Below, in pieces: positions 1 to 10,211 of a stretch of DNA of 64,000 nucleotides; within the stretch, counting starts at the first letter, position 1, and each line of letters opens with the position of its first letter. The position numbers were made by a program, and so were the translations under genes. Under the pieces are notes generated by a model that was not told where the DNA came from, did no database searches, and worked only from the letters and a program-made list of their open reading frames with translations. The stretch is from Aestuariirhabdus litorea (lineage in GTDB: Bacteria > Pseudomonadota > Gammaproteobacteria > Pseudomonadales > Aestuariirhabdaceae): positions 186,001-250,000 of the forward strand of contig NZ_QWEZ01000001.1 of assembly GCF_003864255.1 (NCBI RefSeq). The letters run 5' to 3'.

Positions 1-562
1 CGACGTCAACACGGGTGGCTTCGTGGGGCACCGTAACCTGGAGGAGACGATCTTCAAGACCAACCTCGAGGCCGCCACGGCCATTGCCCGCCAGCTGCGC
101 TTGAGGAACCTCGGGGGCATTATCATCCTCGACTTTATCGATATGGATGACCCCGAGCACCAGCGCCAGGTGCTGCGCACCCTGGAAAAGGCGATGGAGA
201 GGGATCACGCCAAAACCAACATCACCGGCGTTTCCGAGCTGGGGCTGGTGGAGATGACCCGCAAGCGGACCCGCGAAAGCCTGGAGAACGTGCTCTGCGA
301 AAGCTGCCCCACCTGTGAAGGGCGGGGCACCCTGAAGACCGCCGATACCGTCTGCTACGAGGTGTTTCGCGAGATTCTGCGGGAGGCTCGGGCCTACGAC
401 AGTGAGTCCTACCTGGTGCGGGCGTCGCAGTCGGTAGTGGACCGGCTGCTGGATGAGGAGTCGGGCAATGTGGCGGACCTGGAGGAGTTCATCAACCGCC
501 CCATCAAATTTCAGGTTGAGCCCATGTACTCCCAGGAGCAGTTTGATGTGGTGTTGCTATAG
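1..562 (+). CDS. rng: Ribonuclease G, C-terminal part (5' end outside window)
   Basis: This is the tail of RNase G, the endoribonuclease that matures the 16S rRNA 5' end and helps turn over mRNA. The frame is open from base 2 and reads DVNTGGFVGHRNLEETIFKT, which belongs to the catalytic core, so the gene starts upstream of the window. A Cys-x-x-Cys zinc-link motif (CPTCEGRG, about bases 305-330) is the RNase E/G dimerisation signature. The protein ends about 75 residues after this motif, without the long C-terminal scaffold of RNase E, which favours RNase G. The yhdP gene follows 36 bp later on the same strand, the usual neighbour order in gammaproteobacteria. Confidence 0.95.
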   Translation, partial: DVNTGGFVGHRNLEETIFKTNLEAATAIARQLRLRNLGGIIILDFIDMDDPEHQRQVLRTLEKAMERDHAKTNITGVSELGLVEMTRKRTRESLENVLCESCPTCEGRGTLKTADTVCYEVFREILREARAYDSESYLVRASQSVVDRLLDEESGNVADLEEFINRPIKFQVEPMYSQEQFDVVLL

Positions 563-598
563 AATAATCGGCGGTGCCCCTGCCGCGCCGGGCATGCA

Positions 599-3500
599 AT
601 GATGAAACGATTTGCCCTCCATCTCTCACGCAGTACCTGGTTTGTCGCCCTGGCGCTGGCCCTGTTACTGGGTGCCTACCTTGTGGCTGGACGCCTGCTG
701 TTACCCTTTCTGGAAAACTATCGGGGGGAGCTCGAAGCGGAGCTTTCCCGACAGCTGGGTGCCCAGGTGTCCATCGAGTCTCTGGAGGGGCAGTTCAGGG
801 GGTTTAACCCGGCCCTGGTGGCCGGTCAGGTCACGATCGCTCCCAGAGCCTCAAAGGAGGGGGTGAGCGCGAACATTTTGCTGGCATCCTTGTCGGTGGA
901 GCTGGACTTTTTTGGCTCGCTGCGGGCCCGCAGCCCTTCGGTGCGGGAGTTACTGATTGAGGGACTTGAGCTCTACCTGGCAGAGAACGAGGAGGGGCAG
1001 TGGTCCCTCGCGGGCTGGGAGCCGAGCGCGGAATCCGGTTCCGAACAGCCCCCCCTGACCGAATGGCTATCGGTCTTTGTCCAACAGGTGGAGCGGCAGG
1101 ATCATATCCAGCTCATCGACAGTCGGGTTCAGTTGCAACCCTGGCAGGCAGCGGCTCGCACCATCGACCGGCTGCAACTGGACCTGGTGGACCTGCCGCA
1201 GGGGAAAATCCAGCTCGAGCTGCGTGGCCGGGTCGGTTTCCAGCAGCGGCTGCACCTGACGGCCACCCTTGAGGGCGATTACAGTGACCTCTCCCAGCTG
1301 CGGCTCAATGCCTATCTGGGGGGGGACATGCTGGCGCTGGGGCCCTTGGCCCGGGAGGTGCTGGATCCGCGGGTGCGCGCCCTCAGCCTCAAACCCTCAT
1401 TGTGGTTGAGCTGGGATGGCCAGCGCTGGGTGGCTCGGGGGAATATGGATGTCGGGCGGCTGCAGTTTGAACTCGATGGTCGTGAACAGGTGCTGACTGA
1501 CCTGGGGGTTGAGTTAGCCGCTGATTACCGACCCGGTGATCAGTGGCGCCTGTGGCTGCAAGAGATCCACTTTGCCATGGGAGGCTACCAGTGGCCGCGC
1601 ACCGACCTGTACCTGGAGGGGGATACGGACGGAGCAGTCACCCTGGGTGTTCCCGAGCTCGATCTGGATCAAATAAAAGCGCTGCTGCTGGGTAATGCCC
1701 TGCTCAGCAAGCTCCCCCTCGATCTGCTCTCGACCCTCAACCCCTCGGGGACGCTCGAGCGGGTGCGCTTGCACTACCTGCCGCAGCAGGAGGATTTTGA
1801 GGTCAGCGCTCATCTGGTGGATGTGGCGGTGGATGCCTGGCGCAGCGCACCCTCTGGCAAGGGTATCAATGCCTTTGTTCGCGCCTCCCGCGAGTCAGGC
1901 TACATCAAACTGGATTCCAGCCAGTTTACCCTGGGCCTGACCAAGCTGTTTCGGGAGCCCTGGCACTACCGCAAAGCCCAAGGGTTCCTGTACTGGGAGA
2001 TCGCCGATAACCAGTACTCACTGATGACCGAAAATATCCACCTTGAGGGTGATGAGGGGGAGGTGCACGGTCAGTTCCGTCTCGATATTCCTTTCGACGA
2101 GCGTCCGATCGCCATGGGCTTGCAGGCGGGGATTCGCAATGGCGACGCACGCTTTGCGGGCAAGTATCTACCGGTGGGGGACAGTGGGCTCAGCGAAGCT
2201 CTGGTGGCCTGGCTCGACCGCGGGCTGGTGGCGGGTTCGATTCGTGAGGGTGCTTTCATGATGAATGGCGTCCTCGAGGATGTGGATAACGATAATGACT
2301 TCAGTGTTGGCCTGTTTTTCGATGTGGAACAGGCGACCGTTGATTACGCCCCCGACTGGCCCGCCGCCGAGGAAGTTGATGCGCTGGTGGTGATTAACGA
2401 CAGTGCCGTTCGAGTAGACAGCACCAGCGCCCGGATTTGGGGAGCACCGGTTGAGTCGTTGCAGGTGCGGGTTCCCCGCACCGTCCGGGGAGGCGTGCCT
2501 CTGCTGAGTGTTGAGGGCAAGGCCTCGAGCAGCAGTGCCACCGCATTGCGGTTGCTGCGTGAGACGCCGATCGCGACCCTGCTGGGCGGCGCTGCCGACG
2601 ACTGGCGGCTTGAGGGGGATCTGGCGGTGGATCTCGACCTGAAGATCCCCCTGGGTGAGGGCGAGGACCGCTATCGGGTGGAGGTAGGGTTCGATAACAA
2701 CCGCTTCGAGCTGGTGCCGCTGAAACTGGCGCTGGAGTCGCTGAAGGGCCGCTTGCGTTACGACACGGCTAGCGGCTTAACCAGTGACAACTTGAAACTG
2801 AAACTGCTGGGAGAGCCGGCAACCCTTAAGGCGGTGCCGACACAGCAGGACAACCAGTTCGCCCGCTTCAGCTTCTCGGGCACCCTGGTGCTCGAGCGAC
2901 TGTACCAGTGGCTGGAGCAACTTCAGGGTCAGTCCTCGCTGATCCAGCTGGCCCGCGAGCAGATCACCGGGGTGACCCCTTATCGGGGGGGAGTGGTGAT
3001 TGAGCGCAAGGGGGAGCGTGTCGTTTCGCGGACCGATATCCTGACCCAGCTGCAGGGGGTGGAGGTCCACCTTCCGGCACCACTGGGCAAACCCCCCTCG
3101 ACCTCACAGCGACTGCAGGTGAGCGTCGAGGAGGCTGGCGAGATGCGAATCGGTTGGCGCTATGGATCCCTGTTGGCGGGCCGGGTGCTCAGTCGCGATG
3201 GGCGCGTGCCGGGTGGGGCCATCACTTTCGGAGAGGGTAACCCGGTACTGCCCCCCAACCCTGAAGCCTGGGTAGTGGGTGGTCGCATTGAGCAACTGGC
3301 ACTGGAGGAGTGGCTGGAGTGGTCGGCCCCCCTGCAGCAGAGCGCTCCCGCCTCACCGGAGGTAGGGGTACCCCTGCGCATCGAAAAACTGCAGTTGGGT
3401 GTGTTGCAGGCCTTTGACCAGCAGTTTGAAGCGCTCGAGGTGGAGGGAGAGTTGTCGGCGGCTACCAAGTCGCTGAGCATTGAGTCGCCCAAACTCAGCG

Positions 3501-4483
3501 GGGAGCTGTCGATGACGACCCCGCAAGCCCCCCTCAGTGTCAGCCTGCAGCGTCTCTATCTTGGGGCGCAGGAGGTTGCGCCGGAGCCCCTCCCGGGTGA
3601 GGCTACGCCTGCGGCCGAGCCGGAAGTGGCGCCGGACCCCCTGCAAACACTCAACCCGGCTGAGTTACCGTCGCTCAACCTCTCCATTGCTGACCTGCGT
3701 TTCGGTGATGTGCCCTGGGGCAATATCGCCACCCAGGTTCGCCCCTTCGAACAGGGCGTTCGCTTCAACCAGGTCGCCGGCACCGTGCGGGGGATCAACC
3801 TGAAGGGGAGTCTGGAGTGGCAGTATGCGGATGGGGTCCACCGCACGCTGACAGAGGGCTCCCTGTTCTCCACCGATGTGGGTGGCGTGCTGGAAAGCTG
3901 GGGCGTGACCCGTTACGCAGAGGCGAGTAAGGGCGCTTATGACTTTGATATGCAGTGGCCCGGTAGTCCGGCGGCCTTCAAGGTGGCGCGCCTTGATGGC
4001 TGGGTTAAGGGGGGCATGGAGAAGGGCCGTTACCTGGGGGGTGGCCAGGCCGGTGCCCTGCGGGTATTTGGAGTGTTGAACGTCAACACCATTACCCGGC
4101 GCCTGCAGCTGGACTTTTCTGACCTGTTTTCATCAGGGGTTGCCTTTGACAAAACCCGTATCGACCTGGGCTTCGATGGGGGTCTGATTAGCACTCGCTC
4201 CCCTGCGCGGGTGGAGGGACCTGGCTCCAACTTCCGCTTAAACGGCAGCGTCGATTTGAACCAGGATCTGGTGGATGCCGAGCTGGTGGTCACCTTGCCC
4301 TTGACGGCCAACCTGCCCCTGCTGGGGCTACTGTTGGCCAATCCCGTGGTGGGAGGGGGGCTGTTTGTGTTCGATAAGCTGCTGGGGGACCAGGTACAAC
4401 AATTTGCCAGCGTGAAGTACAGTATTGAAGGTAATGCCAATAACCCGAGCGTTAAAGTGGAACGACTTTTCGGTCGCCAGTAG
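599..4483 (+). CDS. yhdP: YhdP family AsmA-like inner-membrane protein
   Basis: This very large protein (1294 aa) has one N-terminal membrane segment (about residues 12-34), then a long periplasmic body of beta-rich AsmA/DUF3971-type repeats. Family members bridge the envelope and are thought to move phospholipid to the outer membrane with TamB and YdbH; that role is inferred from the family. The C-terminal part has the AsmA-like block (RLQLDFSDLFSSGVAFDKT region) and the motif LPLLGLLLANPVVGGGLF typical of the family end. A proline/alanine-rich linker lies near residues 1000-1020. Two adjacent ATG codons occur at 599 and 602, neither with a strong ribosome site. Its position between rng and a nitrilase gene supports the call. 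Confidence 0.93.
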   Translation: MMKRFALHLSRSTWFVALALALLLGAYLVAGRLLLPFLENYRGELEAELSRQLGAQVSIESLEGQFRGFNPALVAGQVTIAPRASKEGVSANILLASLSVELDFFGSLRARSPSVRELLIEGLELYLAENEEGQWSLAGWEPSAESGSEQPPLTEWLSVFVQQVERQDHIQLIDSRVQLQPWQAAARTIDRLQLDLVDLPQGKIQLELRGRVGFQQRLHLTATLEGDYSDLSQLRLNAYLGGDMLALGPLAREVLDPRVRALSLKPSLWLSWDGQRWVARGNMDVGRLQFELDGREQVLTDLGVELAADYRPGDQWRLWLQEIHFAMGGYQWPRTDLYLEGDTDGAVTLGVPELDLDQIKALLLGNALLSKLPLDLLSTLNPSGTLERVRLHYLPQQEDFEVSAHLVDVAVDAWRSAPSGKGINAFVRASRESGYIKLDSSQFTLGLTKLFREPWHYRKAQGFLYWEIADNQYSLMTENIHLEGDEGEVHGQFRLDIPFDERPIAMGLQAGIRNGDARFAGKYLPVGDSGLSEALVAWLDRGLVAGSIREGAFMMNGVLEDVDNDNDFSVGLFFDVEQATVDYAPDWPAAEEVDALVVINDSAVRVDSTSARIWGAPVESLQVRVPRTVRGGVPLLSVEGKASSSSATALRLLRETPIATLLGGAADDWRLEGDLAVDLDLKIPLGEGEDRYRVEVGFDNNRFELVPLKLALESLKGRLRYDTASGLTSDNLKLKLLGEPATLKAVPTQQDNQFARFSFSGTLVLERLYQWLEQLQGQSSLIQLAREQITGVTPYRGGVVIERKGERVVSRTDILTQLQGVEVHLPAPLGKPPSTSQRLQVSVEEAGEMRIGWRYGSLLAGRVLSRDGRVPGGAITFGEGNPVLPPNPEAWVVGGRIEQLALEEWLEWSAPLQQSAPASPEVGVPLRIEKLQLGVLQAFDQQFEALEVEGELSAATKSLSIESPKLSGELSMTTPQAPLSVSLQRLYLGAQEVAPEPLPGEATPAAEPEVAPDPLQTLNPAELPSLNLSIADLRFGDVPWGNIATQVRPFEQGVRFNQVAGTVRGINLKGSLEWQYADGVHRTLTEGSLFSTDVGGVLESWGVTRYAEASKGAYDFDMQWPGSPAAFKVARLDGWVKGGMEKGRYLGGGQAGALRVFGVLNVNTITRRLQLDFSDLFSSGVAFDKTRIDLGFDGGLISTRSPARVEGPGSNFRLNGSVDLNQDLVDAELVVTLPLTANLPLLGLLLANPVVGGGLFVFDKLLGDQVQQFASVKYSIEGNANNPSVKVERLFGRQ

Positions 4484-4517
4484 AGACCGTTGAACCACTG
4501 GCCGAGAGGAGCCGTAG

Positions 4518-5390
4518 ATGAAAGCGTGCCGAGTAGCCCTGCTGCAGATGAGCTCCGGGGTGGACCTGGAAACCAATATGGGGACGGTGGAGCAGGCCCT
4601 TAAGGAGGCGGCCGCCCAGGGCGCTGAGCTGGTGGTGTTGCCGGAGTGCGTGGCCAGCTTCGGTGGGGGCAAGGTGAGCCGGGCCGTAGAGCAGGTTCGC
4701 CAGGGGGCGGTTCGGCAACGCCTGGGGGCGCTTTGTGCGACCCACGCACTCTGGCTGGTGGCCGGCACCTTGCCCGTGGTTGATGCCGCCAGCGGGGATC
4801 CGCGCGCCTTCTCTCGCTGTTTCGTATTTGACAGCCGGGGGCAGGAGGTGAGTTACTATGACAAGATCCATCTGTTTGATGTGGATGTGGCCGATACCAC
4901 AGGCCGCTACCGGGAGTCTTCGGACTACCAGCCCGGCCGGCACCTGACGCTGATCGATACCCCCTGGGGGCGTTTGGCGCCCCTGGTTTGTTACGATCTC
5001 CGCTTCCCCGAACTCTTCAGGGCGCTGGCGCTTCAGGGTGCCGAGATATTCAGCTTGCCCTCGGCCTTTACCGCAGTGACCGGGCAGGCGCACTGGGAAC
5101 CCCTGATCCGTGCCAGGGCGATCGAAAATGGTGCCTATCTACTGGCGGCCAACCAGTGTGGCCAGCAGGGGGCAAGGGCTACCTGGGGCCACTCGATGGT
5201 GGTGGACCCCTGGGGCAAACTGTGTGGCAGTGCAGGGAGCACTCCCCAGCTGCTGGTGGTTGACCTGGAACCCGCCATCCTGCAGCAGGCTCGCCAGTCG
5301 ATACCCAGCCTGCAACACCATCAACTGCCACCGGGGTGGTACCCATTGCCGACCCGACTCTGGACCCCCAACGGGTCCATCAACGACTAA
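4518..5390 (+). CDS. Carbon-nitrogen hydrolase (nitrilase superfamily amidase)
   Basis: This 290-aa cytoplasmic hydrolase belongs to the Nit1/Nit2-like branch of the nitrilase superfamily. The Glu-Lys-Cys triad is visible: E43 in LPECVASF, K116 in [11 protein letters not shown] and C158 in [10 protein letters not shown]. Relatives act as omega-amidases or repair deaminated glutathione; the substrate cannot be read from the sequence. The ATG at 4518 follows a good GAGAGGAG ribosome site, and tldD begins 10 bp after the stop, so the gene is probably co-transcribed with yhdP and tldD. The same order occurs in pseudomonads. Confidence 0.9.
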   Translation: MKACRVALLQMSSGVDLETNMGTVEQALKEAAAQGAELVVLPECVASFGGGKVSRAVEQVRQGAVRQRLGALCATHALWLVAGTLPVVDAASGDPRAFSRCFVFDSRGQEVSYYDKIHLFDVDVADTTGRYRESSDYQPGRHLTLIDTPWGRLAPLVCYDLRFPELFRALALQGAEIFSLPSAFTAVTGQAHWEPLIRARAIENGAYLLAANQCGQQGARATWGHSMVVDPWGKLCGSAGSTPQLLVVDLEPAILQQARQSIPSLQHHQLPPGWYPLPTRLWTPNGSIND

Positions 5391-5400
5391 GAGCTGTACT

Positions 5401-6840
5401 ATGACCGATATTCTGGATACCGCTAAGGAGCGTTTGCTACTGCCGACCGGGCTGTCGGAGCACCACCTTCAAGGGGTGCTCGATAGCATGCTGGGCCGTA
5501 ATCTGGATGCCGCCGATCTCTATTTCCAAAACTCGCGCCACGAGTCCTGGGTGCTGGATGACGGTATCGTACGCGAGGGTAGTTTTAACGTGGACGGCGG
5601 TGTCGGGGTGCGGGCGATTAGCGGGGAGAAGACCGGTTTCGCCTACTCCAACGAGATTGTGCTGCCTGCCCTGCAGCAGGCCGCCGGGGCGGCGCGCAGC
5701 ATCGCGGCCCAGGGTCAGCAGCGGCAGGTATCGGTATGGCGTCGAAGCCAACCCCTGGACCTGTACGCGCCCGCCAACCCCCTTGATTCCATTGCCCAGC
5801 AGGACAAGGTGGATCTGCTGAAGCGTCTGGATGCGGAGGCCCGGGCGCTGGATCCGCGCATTAAAAAGGTGACCGTGGGGCTCTCCGGTTTGTTTGAAAC
5901 CATCCTGGTGATGGCCAGTGACGGTACCCTGGCCGCCGATGTCCGCCCCCTGGTACGCCTCAACGTCAGTGTCATCGCCGAGCAGGAGGGGCGTCGGGAG
6001 CGAGGTTCGAGTGGTGGCGGTGGACGCTGCAGCTATGAGTATTTCCTGCAGGAAGGCAGAGCTTCGCAGTATGCCAGGGAGGCGGTACGCCAGGCGCTGG
6101 TGAACCTGGAAGCGGTCCCAGCACCGGCCGGTGCCATGCCGGTGGTGCTGGGGCCTGGTTGGTCCGGGGTGTTGCTTCATGAAGCGGTAGGACACGGCCT
6201 GGAGGGAGACTTCAATCGCAAGGGCAGCTCGGCCTACGCCGGGCGCATCGGCGAGCAGGTGGCCTCGTCGCTCTGTACCATCGTCGATGACGGTACCCTG
6301 GCCGGTCGCCGGGGCTCCCTGAATATGGACGATGAGGGGACCCCGACCGAGTGCACCATGCTGATCGAGAAGGGGATCCTCAAGGGCTATATGCAGGACA
6401 AGCTCAATGCCCGCCTCAGCGGTGGTGCCTCCACCGGCAATGGTCGGCGCGAGTCCTATTCACACCTGCCGATGCCGCGCATGACCAATACCTATATGCT
6501 GGCCGGGCAGAGCGATCCCGCAGAGATCATCGCCTCGGTCGAGCGCGGGATCTATACCGCCCACCTCGGGGGCGGCCAGGTCGACATCACCTCGGGCAAG
6601 TTTGTCTTCTCCACCAGTGAGGCCTACCTGATCGAAAAGGGACGCATCACGACGCCCATCAAGGGGGCCACCCTGATTGGCAATGGCCCTGAAGCGATGA
6701 ATCGGGTCAGTATGGTCGGCAATGACCTGGAGCTGGATACCGGTATCGGCGTGTGCGGTAAGGAGGGTCAGTCGGTACCGGTGGGGGTCGGCCAGCCCAC
6801 CCTGAAGATCGACGAGCTGACCGTCGGCGGGACCGGCTGA
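5401..6840 (+). CDS. tldD: Metalloprotease subunit TldD
   Basis: TldD is the catalytic subunit of the TldD/TldE (PmbA) zinc metalloprotease, which processes microcin-type peptides and helps degrade the CcdA antitoxin in E. coli. The protein is 479 aa, and the zinc-binding HEAVGH (HExxxH) motif is at residues 260-265. The open frame continues upstream inside the nitrilase gene, but the ATG at 5401 gives the family N-terminus and an AAGAG ribosome site, so I start there. Its partner pmbA lies 725 bp downstream, with yjgA inserted in the opposite direction. Confidence 0.96.
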   Translation: MTDILDTAKERLLLPTGLSEHHLQGVLDSMLGRNLDAADLYFQNSRHESWVLDDGIVREGSFNVDGGVGVRAISGEKTGFAYSNEIVLPALQQAAGAARSIAAQGQQRQVSVWRRSQPLDLYAPANPLDSIAQQDKVDLLKRLDAEARALDPRIKKVTVGLSGLFETILVMASDGTLAADVRPLVRLNVSVIAEQEGRRERGSSGGGGRCSYEYFLQEGRASQYAREAVRQALVNLEAVPAPAGAMPVVLGPGWSGVLLHEAVGHGLEGDFNRKGSSAYAGRIGEQVASSLCTIVDDGTLAGRRGSLNMDDEGTPTECTMLIEKGILKGYMQDKLNARLSGGASTGNGRRESYSHLPMPRMTNTYMLAGQSDPAEIIASVERGIYTAHLGGGQVDITSGKFVFSTSEAYLIEKGRITTPIKGATLIGNGPEAMNRVSMVGNDLELDTGIGVCGKEGQSVPVGVGQPTLKIDELTVGGTG

Positions 6841-6860
6841 TACGGGTTGCGGGGTTTTCT

Positions 6861-6881
6861 GGCCCGGGGGCTTCCCGGGCC
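6861..6881. terminator. GC-rich hairpin between tldD and yjgA
   Basis: A perfect 8-bp inverted repeat (GGCCCGGG / CCCGGGCC, 5-base loop) lies 20 bp after the tldD stop and just before the stop of convergent yjgA. Neither side has a U-run, so it may block read-through from both genes only weakly or act as a 3' end stabiliser. Confidence 0.45.
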
Positions 6882-6889
6882 GGTGCGCT

Positions 6890-7456
6890 CTACTCTGCCA
6901 ACTCCGACTGCTCCCGCAGGTAGCGGAACAGCTTACGGCTGCTGGCGGGAGGCTTTTGTAACTCCAGCTCTTTACGGCTGTTACGGATCAGCTGTCGCAG
7001 ATACTGAATATCGGCACTGGGGTAGGCCTGCAGATAGGCCTGCAACGCCTCATCACCCTCGCCGATCAGGCGTTCACGCCAGCGCTCGAGCTGGTGAAAA
7101 ATACGGTTGTATTCGGCGCTGCTGCTGTCCTGGCGATCGACCGCCTTTTGCAGGGGCTCAATATCCTCATCCCGCATCAGTTTGCCAATGAACTGGCGGT
7201 GGCGCTTGAGGGCGTTGTTGCTCTTGATGCGGCGCGTCTCCTCCAGCGCCTTACGCAGGCGCTCGCTGATCGGGAGCGCGGCCATCACGTCCGCTTTCAG
7301 GTCGAGCAGGCGCATCCCCAGATCCTGCAGTGCATGCATCTCATTCTTGACCTGGGTTTTGCTTTTGTACTCTTCGTCGTCAAACTCAACGGCGTCGTTG
7401 TCGTGATCTGGGCGCATGGGAGAGGCTATCGGGGTTCCTGGTGGGTGGGTATCCAT
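6890..7456 (-). CDS. darP: Ribosome biogenesis factor DarP/YjgA (dual-action ribosomal maturation protein)
   Basis: This 188-aa helical, highly charged protein is of the YjgA family (DUF615), which binds late 50S ribosomal precursors and supports peptidyl-transferase centre maturation. Family features include DEEYKSKTQVKNEM near the N-terminus and RRIKSNNALKRHRQFIGKLMRDED in the middle. I chose the ATG at 7456 (MDTHPP) because a GAGG site lies 11 nt before it; an alternative ATG is at 7420 (MRPDHDND). An upstream in-frame extension to 7564 is open but would run into the pmbA start region. It is divergent from pmbA, sharing about 110 bp of intergenic DNA. Confidence 0.92.
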   Translation of the reverse strand: MDTHPPGTPIASPMRPDHDNDAVEFDDEEYKSKTQVKNEMHALQDLGMRLLDLKADVMAALPISERLRKALEETRRIKSNNALKRHRQFIGKLMRDEDIEPLQKAVDRQDSSSAEYNRIFHQLERWRERLIGEGDEALQAYLQAYPSADIQYLRQLIRNSRKELELQKPPASSRKLFRYLREQSELAE

Positions 7457-7565
7457 TGTAAACCGATCCTCGGAGAATGTCTGTTTTGGTCTAAGCACTT
7501 GTTCATGGATACCCGGCAGGTAGAATGGTTCGTTAACCCTTCCCATTTTCAATAGCGTAGCCATT

Positions 7566-8924
7566 ATGACCTCAACCGCCGATACCGCCTCACTCGATCT
7601 CTGTCAGGAGCAGCAGCGCCTGCAGCAGCTGGTGGAGGATATTCTCCGTGAAGCGAGAAAAAAAGGGGCGTCCGGAGCCGAGGTGGGTGTCAGCCTGGAC
7701 AGTGGGCTGACCGCCAGCGTGCGTCGGGGGGAGGTGGATACGGTCGAATTTAATCGCGACCAGGGGTTCGGCATTACCCTCTACTACGGGCAGCGCAAAG
7801 GGTCCGCCAGTACCTCGGACAGTAGCCCCCAGGCGATCATCGACACGGTCGAGGCGGCGAGCAATATTGCGCGCTACACCTCTGAAGACCCCTTTGCGGG
7901 GCTGGCGGATGCCGAGCTGATGGCCGCCGACCTGCCCGACCTTGACCTCTATCACCCCTGGGAGCTGGAGGTGGAGCAGGCGCTGGAGATCGCTACCCGC
8001 TGCGAACAGGCCGGCTTTGAGCGCTCCGACCGGATTACCAATTCGGAGGGTGCCAGCCTCTCTAATCACCAGAGTTGCCGCGTATACGGTAACAGTCATG
8101 GCTTTATCGGCAGCTATCTGGCCTCCCGCCAGAGCCTCAGCTGTGTGTTGATCGCCGGAGCCCAGGAGCGGATGCAGCGGGATTACTGGTACTCGGTAGC
8201 TCGCCGGGGAGCCGACCTGGAGTCCGCCGAACAGGTTGGTGTTCGTGCCGCCAACCGTACCCTGCAGCGCCTCGATCCCCGCAAGCTAAAAACCTGTCAG
8301 GTACCGGTACTTTTTTCATCGGATGTGGCCGGGGGGCTGCTTTCGCACCTGCTGGGCGCGATCAGCGGCTCCAGCCTCTACCGGGAAGCCAGCTTTCTGC
8401 TGGGGCAGCTGGATAAGCCCCTGTTTCCGGACTTCGTCACCATCTACGAACAGCCACGCCTGAAGGGAGGGTTGGCCAGTGCCTCTTTTGACAACGATGG
8501 CCTGGCCACCTACGACAAGGCGTTTGTGCGTGACGGGGTGCTCTGCAGCTACCTGCTGGGGGTCTACTCAGCGCGTAAACTGGGGATGACCAGCACGGCG
8601 AATGCCGGTGGAGTACATAACCTGCGTATCAGCGACAGTGGCCTCGACGAGTCGGCGTTGCTGGCTGAGATGGGTAGCGGTTTGCTGGTGACTGAGCTGC
8701 TGGGGCAGGGGGTTAACCTGGTGACCGGGGACTACTCTCGCGGCGCCAGCGGGTTCTGGGTTGAGCAGGGGGTGATCCAGTATCCGGTGTCGGAGATCAC
8801 CATTGCCGGTAATCTGCGGGACATGTTTGCGAATCTGGTGGCCGTGGGTAACGATGTGGACCGCCGCGGCAATGTGCAAACCGGATCGATCCTGATTGAC
8901 GGGATGATGGTGGGGGGTAATTAA
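7566..8924 (+). CDS. pmbA: Metalloprotease subunit PmbA/TldE
   Basis: PmbA (TldE) is the non-catalytic partner of TldD, and the pair forms the hollow protease that matures peptide antibiotics. The 452-aa protein has the family landmarks GITLYYGQRKGSAST, VLFSSDVAGGLLSHLLGAISG and GDYSRGASGFWVE-GVIQYPV. As expected for TldE it lacks the HExxxH zinc motif of TldD. The ATG at 7566 opens a frame divergent from darP. The gene ends only 7 bp before the stop codon of convergent npr. Confidence 0.96.
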   Translation: MTSTADTASLDLCQEQQRLQQLVEDILREARKKGASGAEVGVSLDSGLTASVRRGEVDTVEFNRDQGFGITLYYGQRKGSASTSDSSPQAIIDTVEAASNIARYTSEDPFAGLADAELMAADLPDLDLYHPWELEVEQALEIATRCEQAGFERSDRITNSEGASLSNHQSCRVYGNSHGFIGSYLASRQSLSCVLIAGAQERMQRDYWYSVARRGADLESAEQVGVRAANRTLQRLDPRKLKTCQVPVLFSSDVAGGLLSHLLGAISGSSLYREASFLLGQLDKPLFPDFVTIYEQPRLKGGLASASFDNDGLATYDKAFVRDGVLCSYLLGVYSARKLGMTSTANAGGVHNLRISDSGLDESALLAEMGSGLLVTELLGQGVNLVTGDYSRGASGFWVEQGVIQYPVSEITIAGNLRDMFANLVAVGNDVDRRGNVQTGSILIDGMMVGGN

Positions 8925-8931
8925 CGGGGCG

Positions 8932-9201
8932 CTACTCGCCCTCTCCAAAAAAGTCGTTGACCAGGTCGCTGATGGCCTGCAGGGCGCGCTCCTCATCGTC
9001 GCCACTGATGCGCAGGGTCAGTTCGGTGCCCTGACTGGCCGCCAGTAGCATGACCGACATGATGCTTTTGCCATCGACCAGACTGTCCCCCTTGCCAACC
9101 TCTACTTTGCTGCCAAAGGCGGCCGCAGTGGTGACAAACTTGGAGGCGGCGCGGGCGTGAAGCCCCAGTTTGTTGATGATGGTGATCTTGGTTTCAATCA
9201 T
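8932..9201 (-). CDS. ptsO: Phosphocarrier protein NPr (nitrogen PTS HPr-like)
   Basis: This 89-aa HPr-fold protein is the phosphocarrier of the nitrogen-related phosphotransferase relay (PtsP-NPr-EIIA-Ntr). The phosphorylated histidine is H15 in NKLGLHARAAS, and the conserved serine region (DGKSIMSVM, S46) is present. It regulates rather than transports sugar, passing phosphate to PtsN, whose gene is in the same cluster. It is the last gene of the minus-strand block that begins near 17 kb, 11 bp after rapZ. Confidence 0.96.
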   Translation of the reverse strand: MIETKITIINKLGLHARAASKFVTTAAAFGSKVEVGKGDSLVDGKSIMSVMLLAASQGTELTLRISGDDEERALQAISDLVNDFFGEGE

Positions 9202-9212
9202 GGTCGCTGTGT

Positions 9213-10079
9213 TTATTGTTCTTGTGCCGGGTGCAGTTCACGATGGCGAACCTGGACATTGCTAATTCGCTTGCTGAAACGCTGGGTTAGCTGCTCGCTG
9301 ATGTACACCGAGCGGTGGTGTCCACCGGTGCAGCCAATCGCAACGGTCATATAGCTGCGGTTTCCCGCCTCGAAGGCCGGTAGCCAGCGCTCCACAAAAT
9401 CCCCGATATCCACCATCATCTGCTGCACTTCGGGCTGTTCCGCGAGGAACTCCTGCACGGGACTGTCGAGTCCGCTGAAGCCCCTGAGATGAGGGACCCA
9501 ATAGGGGTTAGGCAAACAGCGTACATCAAATACGTAATCGGCATCAATCGGGATACCGCGCTTGAAACCAAAGGACTGGAACAGCAGGGCCAGGCTGCCA
9601 TCCTTGCGCCCGGCGACTCGGGTGCGGACCAGATCCCGTAGCTCATGCAACGACAGCGAGCTGGTGTCCAGCGTGAGCTTGGCCCGGTTTTTAAGCGGTG
9701 ACAGCAACTCGCTTTCGGCGCGGATCGCCTCTTCAAGTGAGCATTTTTCGTTGGACAGGGGGTGACGTCGGCGCGTTTCGCTGAAGCGCTTGAGGAGGGT
9801 TGCGGGGTCCGCATCCAGGTAGATCACTTCGCACTGTACGCCGCTCTCTGTGAGCTGGGTAAGGATTTGGGGGAAGCGCTTGAGGTCGGCGTGCATATTG
9901 CGCGCGTCGATACTGACGGCGGCGTTCCTGAGCGCCTGCTCCCGGGAGATCTCTTCGGCCAGCGAGCCCAGCAGCCCGGCGGGCATGTTGTCGACACAAT
10001 AAAAGCCCTGATCCTCCAGCACATGGAGGGCACTACTCTTACCGGATCCGGATCGTCCACTGATAATGACTAGTCGCAT
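9213..10079 (-). CDS. rapZ: RNase adapter protein RapZ (nucleotide-binding)
   Basis: RapZ is an RNA-binding adapter that in E. coli delivers the GlmZ small RNA to RNase E, controlling glucosamine-6-phosphate synthesis. The sequence has an N-terminal P-loop (GRSGSGKS, residues 8-15) and the conserved C-terminal block containing [15 protein letters not shown] start at the ATG at 10079 because homologues begin [15 protein letters not shown]. An in-frame ATG 30 bp upstream (10109) has a better ribosome site (AGGGG, 4-nt spacing), so the protein could carry ten extra residues. It lies between ptsN and npr, as in other gammaproteobacteria. Confidence 0.95.
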   Translation of the reverse strand: MRLVIISGRSGSGKSSALHVLEDQGFYCVDNMPAGLLGSLAEEISREQALRNAAVSIDARNMHADLKRFPQILTQLTESGVQCEVIYLDADPATLLKRFSETRRRHPLSNEKCSLEEAIRAESELLSPLKNRAKLTLDTSSLSLHELRDLVRTRVAGRKDGSLALLFQSFGFKRGIPIDADYVFDVRCLPNPYWVPHLRGFSGLDSPVQEFLAEQPEVQQMMVDIGDFVERWLPAFEAGNRSYMTVAIGCTGGHHRSVYISEQLTQRFSKRISNVQVRHRELHPAQEQ

Positions 10080-10211
10080 GTTGGCTACTTCGCTCGCTGC
10101 TCCCTGCATGATACCCCTGGAGTGGGGTAGGAATGTCAGGGGAGATTCTTCCTTAAGGGCTCTGCGCAGTCAGTATATCAGTTGTGTTGGGTACGGTCTG
10201 TGGTTTGAGGG

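Noticed and set aside
5110-5400. An open frame upstream of tldD that would give a 576-aa protein
   Set aside because: It lies inside the nitrilase gene in another frame; the ATG at 5401 matches the family start and has its own ribosome site.
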